A model generated the notes under the pieces. It did not search any database. It saw only the letters and a program-made list of their open reading frames with translations, and was not told where the DNA came from. Shown in pieces: positions 44,547 to 51,993 of a stretch of DNA of 57,847 nt (position 1 is the first letter of the stretch; each line of letters begins with the position of its first letter). Origin of the DNA: Verrucomicrobiota bacterium (GTDB lineage: Bacteria > Verrucomicrobiota > Verrucomicrobiia > CAIQCK01); the NCBI GenBank assembly GCA_016235595.1, contig JACRJX010000001.1:1-57847 (forward strand), given 5' to 3'. The position numbers were made by a program, and so were the translations under genes.

Positions 44547-45746
44547 ATGGCCCAAGACATGGAAGCTCTCTACCAGCAACGCCTCAAGCGCTACACGACC
44601 GCCCTTCGCAAAGGCAAACCCGACAAGGTTCCCATCCGGCCATTCGTTGCGGAGTTCATCTGCAACGTCAGCGGTTATACCTGCCAGGAGGTCACCCAGG
44701 ACTTTGAGCTGGCGTTCGAGGCCACGCGCAAATGCTGCCTCGAATTCGATTGGGACGCCACCGTGCCCAACATGGTCTATCTCTACGGCACCGTCCCGCA
44801 GGTTGTCGGGCTGCGCTACTACGGCGTGCCCGGTGTCGGTCTCTCGCCCAACGTCGGCTTCAACTACGTCGAGCCGCCCGAGGACAGCAACAGCTTCATG
44901 CAGCCCGATGAATACGACGCCCTCATCGCCGATCCCACCGGCTACCTCTTCAGCACCTGGCTGCCGCGCGTCTCCACCGAAGTCGTCCGCCCTGGCCAGC
45001 CCGCCACGCTGCGCAACAACCTCTCCTTCCTCAAGGGCGGCATGACCGTGATGAACTACTTCAGCGCCTTCCCGCGCGCCATCGAGCGGATGCGCAAGGA
45101 AACCGGCACCGTCTCCGCCATCGCCGGCATCCTCAAGGCCCCGCTCGACATCCTCGCCGACAAACTCCGCGGTTACATCGGCCTCTGCATGGATCTCATG
45201 GAGCAGCCCGACAAGGTCCTCGCCGCGTGCGAAGCCCTCCAGCCGCACATGTTCCAGATCGCGCTCTCCAGCGCCGACCCGACCAAGACGCTGCCCATCA
45301 GCATCTGGATGCATCGCGGCTGTGTACCGTTCGTCTCACAGGAGCACTTCGACAAGATCATGTGGCCGACCCTCAAACCCATCGTGCTGGAACTATGGAA
45401 GCGCGGCCATCAGATCCTCTTCTACGCCGAGGGTAAATGGGGCGCGCATCTCAAGACCTTCCGCGAACTGCCCGCCGGCAGCATCATCTTCCATTGCGAC
45501 CGCGACGACATCTTCGAGGTCCACCGCGTCCTGGGTGACAAGTTCGCCATCAGTGGCGGCATCCCCAACGTCATGCTCGCCTACGGCAAGCCCGAGGAAG
45601 TCCGCGACTACACCAAGAAGGTGATCCAGACCGTCGCCCGCGATGGCGGCTACATCCTCGACGCCGGCGCCATCGTCCAGAACGACGCCAAGGTCGAGAA
45701 CATCCGCGCCATGACCGCCGCCGGCAGAGAATTTGGAGTTTATTAA
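44547..45746 (+). CDS. Uroporphyrinogen decarboxylase / corrinoid methyltransferase family protein
   Basis: 399 residues with GAGGA before the ATG. Overall layout is the URO-D TIM-barrel: 'KVPIRPFVAEF' near the start, then 'VVGLRYYGVPG', 'PISIWMHRGCVPFVSQEHF', 'HQILFYAEGKWGAHL' and 'FAISGGIPNVMLAYGKPEEV'. The strict heme-pathway HemE residues are not clearly present, and family members like this in anaerobes act as corrinoid-dependent methyltransferases (MtaA/MtgA type) or have unknown roles. It is followed 14 bases later by a 58-aa gene with a strong ribosome site, so the two form a unit. No corrinoid protein gene is seen. Confidence 0.8.
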   Translation: MAQDMEALYQQRLKRYTTALRKGKPDKVPIRPFVAEFICNVSGYTCQEVTQDFELAFEATRKCCLEFDWDATVPNMVYLYGTVPQVVGLRYYGVPGVGLSPNVGFNYVEPPEDSNSFMQPDEYDALIADPTGYLFSTWLPRVSTEVVRPGQPATLRNNLSFLKGGMTVMNYFSAFPRAIERMRKETGTVSAIAGILKAPLDILADKLRGYIGLCMDLMEQPDKVLAACEALQPHMFQIALSSADPTKTLPISIWMHRGCVPFVSQEHFDKIMWPTLKPIVLELWKRGHQILFYAEGKWGAHLKTFRELPAGSIIFHCDRDDIFEVHRVLGDKFAISGGIPNVMLAYGKPEEVRDYTKKVIQTVARDGGYILDAGAIVQNDAKVENIRAMTAAGREFGVY

Positions 45747-45759
45747 AAAGGAGACGACC

Positions 45760-45936
45760 ATGCCTGAGCAACCCCAACCGAACCCCGCCCCCAAGCCCGG
45801 CACCGTCGTGCCTTGGGAACAGAAGATCAAGGAACTCCCGCCGATGACCGGCCGCGAAGACCTCGTCAAGCAGCAGTGGGAAACCTACGACGCTTGGGCC
45901 TACACCTACATCTGGCATCTCGTCGTGTCGTTCTAG
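45760..45936 (+). CDS. Small protein of unknown function coupled to the URO-D-family gene
   Basis: 58 residues. AAGGAG lies six bases before the ATG, stronger than most in the window. The N-terminal half is Pro-rich (MPEQPQPNPAPKPG), the middle polar, and the C-terminus aromatic (WETYDAWAYTYIWHLVVSF). No transmembrane segment or known domain is recognised. Its position directly after the URO-D gene suggests a partner or regulator of that enzyme. Composition changes at its 3' end where the AT-richer gene begins, so it could also be the truncated start of a longer protein. Confidence 0.65.
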   Translation: MPEQPQPNPAPKPGTVVPWEQKIKELPPMTGREDLVKQQWETYDAWAYTYIWHLVVSF

Positions 45937-45944
45937 ATCAACAA

Positions 45945-46718
45945 ATGAAACAAGCAGTGCCTGCGCCCGTTGAGCGCGACGCTGAGTACCTGAACGTTAA
46001 TGCGCTCAGCAACGCCGTGGATTCACTGGAGACGGCAGCACAGTTGATCCAGCGATCAGATGTTTTCAAATGGAAGTGGGTTGCATTCGCCATTCATCAT
46101 GCTCTCTACTCATTTGCTGTCGTTGCCCTCACAAGAGGGAACTTTCAATGGGTTCTGAGCTGTGGTCGACCATCCGATGATGATAACGGTCGCCTCTGGA
46201 AGCAGGGAGAAGAAGTGAAATGGTGGAGATCAAAAAGGCAGCCGTTCCCAAAGTTTCGGGGCGCTTATCGTATCGTGTGGGAGGAAACAAATGAAGAACC
46301 GCCCGCAAGCCGACCGAGTGATGAAAGTTCTCTTTCTCTTCTCGCCAATGGAAAGCTGATTGGATTCTGGACAGCTTTTGCGCGTGTTCTGGACAAACGA
46401 TGGATGGGTGGCAGCGTTATCTCGCGACCGGTTTCGGTTTCGGATAATGAGTTTCGGGATATTGCATGGCTTACAACGAGAGTGCGAAACGATTTGCAGC
46501 ATTTTGTTCCAAAGTACTCGGGAATTGAGATCGCCGGCATTGTGGCCGGGACATCGGCTGCAATTCGAGTAATCGAGGACTTAGTGTTCGGCACCGACGC
46601 GATTTGGTTTCGCGACAAAGAACAGAAAGAACGTGTAAGAAACGCCGTTGTGCAGCTCCGTGCCGGACTGAAATCCAAAACTGAGAGATCAGGAGTAGCG
46701 TCTCAGACCCTAACGTAA
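45945..46718 (+). CDS. Hypothetical protein with a HEPN-like R-N-x3-H motif
   Basis: 257 residues, not recognised as a named family. Helical N-terminal stretch 'FKWKWVAFAIHHALYSFAVV' (41-60), a loop-rich middle (70-150), then 'LTTRVRNDLQHFVPK' with R181-N182-x3-H186, which fits the HEPN RNase pattern (Arg, polar residue, x3, His). Hydrophobic helices follow (IEIAGIVAGTSAAIRVI). HEPN proteins are often RNases in toxin-antitoxin or phage-defence systems. The gene is visibly lower in GC than its neighbours and lacks a good ribosome site, signs of recent transfer. No adjacent antitoxin is evident. The functional reading is inference. Confidence 0.6.
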   Translation: MKQAVPAPVERDAEYLNVNALSNAVDSLETAAQLIQRSDVFKWKWVAFAIHHALYSFAVVALTRGNFQWVLSCGRPSDDDNGRLWKQGEEVKWWRSKRQPFPKFRGAYRIVWEETNEEPPASRPSDESSLSLLANGKLIGFWTAFARVLDKRWMGGSVISRPVSVSDNEFRDIAWLTTRVRNDLQHFVPKYSGIEIAGIVAGTSAAIRVIEDLVFGTDAIWFRDKEQKERVRNAVVQLRAGLKSKTERSGVASQTLT

Positions 46719-46880
46719 TGGCACAGGTAGGATGGCAGCTCGCGGGAAACTCCTTTACGCCGGGTTCGTCGGTCGTCACCAGTCGAATTTCCAAATTCTC
46801 GGACTGGGTGATGAACTCGTAACTGTAAGCAGACACCCGCGGCCGCATAAGGGCCACCGCTGTTGGAGGCTGTCTGTGAA

Positions 46881-48308
46881 TCAGCTTTGGGGGTTGGGCT
46901 GAAGCTGCTTGAAATACCTGTCAATCGTCTGCGCTGTGCGCTTGCCGTCGCCCATGGCAAGGATGACGGTGGCCGCGCCGCGGACGATGTCGCCGCCGGC
47001 GAACACGCCAGGGAGGCTGGTCATGCCGTTGGCGTCCACCGCGATGTTGCCATTGCGGTTGAGTTTCAAGTCCGGACAGGTGGAGGTCAGCAGCGGGTTC
47101 GCGCGCGAGCCGATGGCGACCACGACGACATCGCACTCGACAACAAACTCGGAGCCGGGAATCGGCACCGGGCTGCGGCGGCCGGAGGCGTCGGGTTCGC
47201 CCAACTGCATGCGAAGGCATTTCAGGCCGGTGACCCATCGCCGGTCGTTGCCGATGATCTCCACCGGCGCAACGAGAAACTCGAAGTGGATGCCTTCCTG
47301 CTCGGCGTGGTGGATTTCCTCGGCACGCGCAGGCATTTCCGTCTTCGTGCGGCGATAGACGATCATGGCCGACCCGGCGCCGAGACGGCGGGCGGTGCGC
47401 ACGGCGTCCATGGCAACGTTGCCACCCCCGACGACGGCGACGCGTTTGCCAGCGAGGATGGGCGTGTCGGCGCTGGGGAACTTGTACGCGGTCATGAGGT
47501 TGACGCGCGTGAGGTATTCGTTGGCGGAGTAAACACCCTTGAAGTTCTCGCCGGGCACGTTCATGAACATCGGCAGACCCGCGCCGTTGGCAATGAAAAT
47601 GGCGTCAAAGCGCTCGCGCAGTTCCTTCAACGTGTAGGTCTGGCCGATGACGACATTGCACTCGATCTTCACGCCAATCTGCCGAAGCCGCTCGACTTCC
47701 TCGTGAACGATGTTCTTCGGCAGGCGAAACTCCGGGATGCCATAAACCAGCACGCCGCCGGGTTTGTGGAGCGCCTCGTAAATCGTCACCTCGTGCCCCA
47801 GTTTCACCAGTTCGCCCGCGGCGGTGAGGCCAGCCGGACCAGAGCCGATGATGGCCACTTTCCTGCCAGAGGGCGACGGCGATGGCGGAACGATCTGGTT
47901 TGCGTGGCGGTAGGCCCAATCGGCCACATACCGTTCCAGATGACCGATGGCGACCGGCAGGCCCTTCAAGCCGCGAATGCACTCGATCTCGCACTGTGTC
48001 TCCTGCGGGCAAACGCGGCCGGTAATGGCGGGCAGGGAGTTGTCACCGAGCAGGCTGCGCGCCGCACCAGCGAGGTCACCGTCGGCGATGAATTGAATGA
48101 AACGCGGGACGTTGACCATCACCGGGCAACCGGCGACGCACTTGGCTTCCTTGCACTGGAGGCAACGCTGCGCTTCCAGCATCGCCAGTTCTTCGGTGAA
48201 GCCGAGATTGACTTCGCCGAACTCGCCGGCACGGGCGGTGGCGTCGTGCTCCGGCATGGTCTGGCGGTCAATCTTGAGTCGTTCCTTGGTGGTTATTTTG
48301 GCGCTCAC
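46881..48308 (-). CDS. nfnB: NfnB: NADP-linked subunit of ferredoxin:NADP oxidoreductase (GltD-like)
   Basis: 475 residues from a GTG at 48308; the longer frame start (48458) overlaps nfnA. The N-terminus has ferredoxin-type cysteines 'CLQCKEAKCVAGCP' and 'CPQETQCEIECIRG' for two 4Fe-4S clusters, then a FAD domain ('VAIIGSGPAGLTAAGELVKLG') and an NADPH domain ('VAVVGGGNVAMDAVRTA'), and ends in 'GVFAGGDIVRGAATVILAMG'. This matches NfnB/GltD-type flavoproteins. Paired with NfnA 19 bases upstream, it would couple NADH, NADPH and ferredoxin by flavin-based electron bifurcation. Alternatives are a sulfide dehydrogenase (SudA) or a glutamate synthase small chain, but no GltB is adjacent. Confidence 0.88.
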   Translation of the reverse strand: MSAKITTKERLKIDRQTMPEHDATARAGEFGEVNLGFTEELAMLEAQRCLQCKEAKCVAGCPVMVNVPRFIQFIADGDLAGAARSLLGDNSLPAITGRVCPQETQCEIECIRGLKGLPVAIGHLERYVADWAYRHANQIVPPSPSPSGRKVAIIGSGPAGLTAAGELVKLGHEVTIYEALHKPGGVLVYGIPEFRLPKNIVHEEVERLRQIGVKIECNVVIGQTYTLKELRERFDAIFIANGAGLPMFMNVPGENFKGVYSANEYLTRVNLMTAYKFPSADTPILAGKRVAVVGGGNVAMDAVRTARRLGAGSAMIVYRRTKTEMPARAEEIHHAEQEGIHFEFLVAPVEIIGNDRRWVTGLKCLRMQLGEPDASGRRSPVPIPGSEFVVECDVVVVAIGSRANPLLTSTCPDLKLNRNGNIAVDANGMTSLPGVFAGGDIVRGAATVILAMGDGKRTAQTIDRYFKQLQPNPQS

Positions 48309-48327
48309 GTTGCGGGGTCTTGTCGTG

Positions 48328-49179
48328 TCAGACGGCCTTCGGTTTTTCCAAGCCGATCCGGCACGACTCTTCATGTCGCGCCATGGATTCTTGTTCTTGT
48401 GTGCGGTAGGTGCCGAGACGGTCCCAAAGCAGATCGAAGTCCACGAGGTGTCCGTCAAACTCCGGCCCGTCCACGCAGGCGAACTTGGTTTCGTTGCCGA
48501 CGCTCACGCGGCAGCCGCCGCACATGCCGGTGCCGTCCACCATCACCGGGTTCAGCGAGACGATCGTGTGGACGCCAAGCGGTTTGGTGACGGCCACGAC
48601 CGCGCGCATCATTGGCACCGGGCCGACCGCGTAAACACAATCCACGCCACCGGCCGCCAGCATTTCTTTCGCCGCGTCGGTGACGAAACCTTTCCGTCCG
48701 TAACTGCCATCGTCCGTGCAAACAATCACTTCGCCGAACTTGCGCAGTCCTTCCTCAAAGATGACCCATTCTTTCGACCGCCCGCCGATGATGCTGACCA
48801 CGGCAACGCCACGCCGATGCAGTCCCTGCGCGATCGGATGAATCACCCCCGTGCCGACGCCGCCGCCGATGCACAACGCGCGACCGGAGGCGATCAATTC
48901 CGTCGGCCGGCCGAGCGGGCCGGAGATGTCCTGGATCACGTCGCCAGGGCTGAGCGCCACGAGCTCGCGCGTGGTCTTGCCGACGGCCTGGATGACCAGC
49001 GCGATGGAGCCGGCGGCCGGGTTGGCGTCGGCAATGGTCAGCGGAATCCGCTCCGCGCCTTCGGCGCGCCGGACGATGACGAACTGGCCGGGCTGGCGGA
49101 TTTCCGCAATACGCTGCGCCATCACGTCCAATCGCGTGACGTTCGGGCTTAGCTGCTTTTTTGACAGAATCTCGTGCAT
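48328..49179 (-). CDS. nfnA: NfnA: FAD/NAD(H)-binding 2Fe-2S subunit
   Basis: 283 residues. A ferredoxin-reductase-like barrel with 'GQFVIVRRAEGAERIPLTI' (FAD site), then the pyridine nucleotide site 'CIGGGVGTG', and a C-terminal cluster segment 'DGTGMCGGCRVSVGNETKFA' followed by 'CVDGPEFDGHLVDFD'. This arrangement is that of NfnA/SudB-type subunits. It is the first gene of a two-gene operon with nfnB (gap 19 bases). A direct repeat TGACATCA/TGACGTCG (49182-49197) lies just upstream of its ATG. Confidence 0.9.
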   Translation of the reverse strand: MHEILSKKQLSPNVTRLDVMAQRIAEIRQPGQFVIVRRAEGAERIPLTIADANPAAGSIALVIQAVGKTTRELVALSPGDVIQDISGPLGRPTELIASGRALCIGGGVGTGVIHPIAQGLHRRGVAVVSIIGGRSKEWVIFEEGLRKFGEVIVCTDDGSYGRKGFVTDAAKEMLAAGGVDCVYAVGPVPMMRAVVAVTKPLGVHTIVSLNPVMVDGTGMCGGCRVSVGNETKFACVDGPEFDGHLVDFDLLWDRLGTYRTQEQESMARHEESCRIGLEKPKAV

Positions 49180-49181
49180 AC

Positions 49182-49197
49182 TGACATCATGACGTCG
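49182..49197 (-). promoter_or_regulatory. Possible operator next to the nfnA start
   Basis: TGACATCATGACGTCG is two tandem octamers (TGACATCA, TGACGTCG) and an imperfect palindrome (six of eight pairs). It sits immediately before the nfnA ATG on the minus strand, where a ribosome site would be. Motif match only. Confidence 0.25.
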
Positions 49198-49298
49198 TTT
49201 TTCGGAACGAGCCGCGAAACCTTCTCACAACTCCGCAAGTTCATCCACAAGGTTTTTACACTTCGTTCGCGGCCGGTTCCACTCGAAGCGGGCGGGCG

Positions 49299-50660
49299 TC
49301 AGACAGCCCACGGCGCGCGTTGCGTGCGGGAACGCAGACGGTTGGCATATTCGTCGCCGACGAACTCTTCCTTCGCGGGATCCCACTTCAACGAACGGCC
49401 CAGCTTGTAGGCAATGATGGCAAGATGGCCCAGCGAGGCCGAGCGATGCCCGATCTCTTCGTGTGAACTCGGCCGCGTGCGCGTGCGGATGCATTGGAAC
49501 CAGTTTCCGTGGTGGTTGTTGCTCAGGTCGTCATCGCGCGACTGGAGTCTCATCTCGGTGAAAAGGCTCTCCGGCTCGCCTTCGATGGGACCGCCCGTGC
49601 TCATCGAGGTCATCCATCCGCGCTCGCCAACGAAGAGGCCGCCGAAACTGCCCGCGAGCCGTGCGGTCTTCGGGACCGCTTTGTAAATGTCTTTCACCAT
49701 GCCCCAGTGATCCACGTGGTGCAGCAACGTCCCGTTGGCGTACCGGAACGTCAGCGTCGGGAACTCGCCGCTGCTCGGATGGATGATCTCCACCGGACCG
49801 CTCGTTTCCATGCCGATCGCATACTGGATCACGTCCGCCGCGTGCGACTGGTAACCGGTCACCGCCACCGCTCCGAAGGCTTCGCTGAACACCCACGGCA
49901 CCACGCCGGGTATCGGATTGCGATGATAGTGTTGGTTGTAGGGGCGCCACGTCGCCGGCCCGATCCACAAATCCCAATCCAGTCCCTCCGGCGTCGGTTC
50001 CGCAGGCAACGCGGGGTCGAGCGGTATATACGAAGGCCCGATGTTCGGAATGCCATACTGGCTCCAGATGGTGAAGACGGACTTCACGCGCCCGAGTCCG
50101 CCCGCACGGACGAATTCGCACACCTGCCGGATGCGCGGGATGGAACGGTATTGCGTCCCTGTCTGGAACACGCGCCCATGACGTTGCACCGTCTCCACAA
50201 GCCGCCGGCTTTCATGGATCGTCAACGACACCGGCTTCTCGCAGTAGATATCCTTGCCCGCCTGGGCCGCCAGGATCGTCGCGGGTGTGTGCCAATGGTC
50301 CGGCGTGGCGATGATCACCGCGTCAATGTCCGGCCGGGCCAGCAGTTCGCGAAAATCGTTATAGGCCACGCACCCGCGATAGACGCCGCTGGCGCGCTCG
50401 GCAGCGTAAGTTTCCTCCACGAGACGCTTGCCTTCTTCGCGCCGCTCACGGTCCACGTCGCAAACCGCCAGCACCTGCACCTCCCGCCGGCCCATCATCG
50501 CGTGCAGGTGTCCCCGGCCCATGCATCCGCGCCCGATCAATCCAATCGTGAGCCGTTTGCTCGGTGCAACCGCACCACGCGCCGACGCGGGAATGATCCA
50601 CGGCGACGCGACAGTTCCCGACACCATCACCGCGCGGTTGAGAAACTCACGCCGAGTCAT
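49299..50660 (-). CDS. Tat-exported Gfo/Idh/MocA-family oxidoreductase
   Basis: 453 residues from the ATG at 50660, which begins with the twin-arginine motif 'MTRREFLNRAV' and a hydrophobic stretch ending near 'ASARGAVAPS'; a TTG start at 50720 would put this motif about 20 residues in. Then the Rossmann motif 'IGLIGRGCMGRGH', 'CEKPVSL', 'WDLWIGPATWRPYN' and 'AADVIQYAIGMETSGPVEI', as in secreted Gfo/Idh/MocA proteins of Verrucomicrobiota and Planctomycetota. They oxidise or isomerise sugars outside the cytoplasm using tightly bound NADP (family knowledge). It is divergent from the pectate-lyase-like gene. Confidence 0.9.
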   Translation of the reverse strand: MTRREFLNRAVMVSGTVASPWIIPASARGAVAPSKRLTIGLIGRGCMGRGHLHAMMGRREVQVLAVCDVDRERREEGKRLVEETYAAERASGVYRGCVAYNDFRELLARPDIDAVIIATPDHWHTPATILAAQAGKDIYCEKPVSLTIHESRRLVETVQRHGRVFQTGTQYRSIPRIRQVCEFVRAGGLGRVKSVFTIWSQYGIPNIGPSYIPLDPALPAEPTPEGLDWDLWIGPATWRPYNQHYHRNPIPGVVPWVFSEAFGAVAVTGYQSHAADVIQYAIGMETSGPVEIIHPSSGEFPTLTFRYANGTLLHHVDHWGMVKDIYKAVPKTARLAGSFGGLFVGERGWMTSMSTGGPIEGEPESLFTEMRLQSRDDDLSNNHHGNWFQCIRTRTRPSSHEEIGHRSASLGHLAIIAYKLGRSLKWDPAKEEFVGDEYANRLRSRTQRAPWAV

Positions 50661-50740
50661 CTTCTGGGTGCATGTATTCACGATGCTCGCGATATTCTCC
50701 GCACTTGAAGAGAAATTCAACTAGTTCGGCGGAACACAGC

Positions 50741-50755
50741 GCGGAATTTTTCCGC
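50741..50755. promoter_or_regulatory. Perfect palindrome between divergent genes
   Basis: GCGGAA-TTT-TTCCGC is a perfect 6-bp inverted repeat with a 3-base centre, located between the divergent Tat oxidoreductase (start 50660) and the beta-helix gene (start 50809). It could be an operator. It has no U-tract, so it is not an obvious terminator. Confidence 0.35.
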
Positions 50756-50808
50756 TTGGCGCGCATCCGGCGGCTGCTACGCTGCTGTTCGCGAATAGGA
50801 GAATCATT

Positions 50809-51972
50809 ATGAATCACGCATTCCCCGCAACGCGCAAACTCTGGCTCGTTGGGGCACTCGTGCTGGGCTGCGGTCTCAGCTTCGCCGATCAGCCCGCGCG
50901 GCCACCCGCAGCTTACGACGTCCGCGACTTCGGCGCTGTCGGCGACGGCAAGGCCGACGACACCAAGGCCATCCAGACCGCCATCGCCGCCGCCCTTTGT
51001 CCCACCGGCGTGCACAAGCGCGTTGTCGCCTACAAGGGGAACAAGGAATACCCCGGCATGGCGCCGATCACCGTCATCATTCCGCGCGGCACGTATCTCG
51101 TCAACCAGCCCATCCACATCCAGATGGGTTCCTATTCGTGGAACTCCGCGCTCGTCATCCAGGGCGAATACGCCCGCATTCGGGCCAGCCAGCCGATGGA
51201 GAGCGTCATGCACGTCAACGTCGCTTCGCACGTGCTTATCTCCGGCATCACCCTCGACGCCAACAAACAGGCGAAGCACGGATTCACCGCGTTCAAGATC
51301 AGCGGCCGGCCCAACGCCATCCAACGCGTCAACGCCGAGAACGCGCTTTCTCACGGTTTCGTCCTGGAGAAATGCCAGGGCGGAAACTTCCGCGACTGTT
51401 CCGCCTCTTCCAATGACGGCGATGGCTGGCAGATCGTGGACTGCAACGCCGGCGCTTATGACGGCTGCGTGGCCATGCACAACAAGGGCAACGGTTTCAC
51501 CATCGCCTCCAAGGATTTCTCCGCCGGCTGCTTCGTCTCCTCCTTCTGGTCGGAGGCGAATGGCGGTCACGGCGTCTTCATCTCGCCCAAGGTCGCCTCC
51601 ACCGTCGTGCTGCGCGACGCATGGATCGAAGGCAACAAACTCGACGGTGTCAATATCGGCGGCTTCGGCGCGCATCTGACCGCGCTTAACATTCTCGGCA
51701 ATTTCCGCGAAGGCGATCCAGGCCAGACAGGCCATTCTCCCTGCGCTTCGATCCGCCTCACCCCCACGGCGGCAGGCTGCTACATCTCCGGCTGTCTCAT
51801 CCGCGGCGGCGGCGCCAAGGGTGGCAACGTCCGCTGTGAAGGGGATCCCGCAAAACACCACGTTGCCGGCAACTTCCGCGGCTGGGGAGCTAGCAACACG
51901 AATCCGGTCACAGTGGACGTGGTGAAACCGGAGGCGAGCCGGTCCCCTGCGCCCGAACCGACGCGGGAGTAG
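50809..51972 (+). CDS. Pectate-lyase-like right-handed beta-helix protein
   Basis: 387 residues, TAGGAG eight bases before the ATG. Signal peptide ends near SFADQ. The mature start 'YDVRDFGAVGDGKADDTKAI' is the standard opening of the Pectate_lyase_3 / GH28-55-type beta-helix, followed by helix turns ('LISGITLDANKQ', 'IVDCNAGAYDGCVAMHNKG', 'VLRDAWIEGNKLDGVNIGG'). It acts outside the cell, probably on pectin or another polyuronide or glucan; substrate and whether it is lyase or hydrolase cannot be read. The C-terminal region is Gly-rich. Confidence 0.87.
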   Translation: MNHAFPATRKLWLVGALVLGCGLSFADQPARPPAAYDVRDFGAVGDGKADDTKAIQTAIAAALCPTGVHKRVVAYKGNKEYPGMAPITVIIPRGTYLVNQPIHIQMGSYSWNSALVIQGEYARIRASQPMESVMHVNVASHVLISGITLDANKQAKHGFTAFKISGRPNAIQRVNAENALSHGFVLEKCQGGNFRDCSASSNDGDGWQIVDCNAGAYDGCVAMHNKGNGFTIASKDFSAGCFVSSFWSEANGGHGVFISPKVASTVVLRDAWIEGNKLDGVNIGGFGAHLTALNILGNFREGDPGQTGHSPCASIRLTPTAAGCYISGCLIRGGGAKGGNVRCEGDPAKHHVAGNFRGWGASNTNPVTVDVVKPEASRSPAPEPTRE

Positions 51973-51993
51973 TGACACGAGCGGCGGCAGCGG

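Noticed and set aside
46471..46857. Minus-strand frame opposite the HEPN-like gene
   Set aside because: Most of it is antisense to the plus-strand gene; only the short part beyond 46719 may be a remnant, reported separately.
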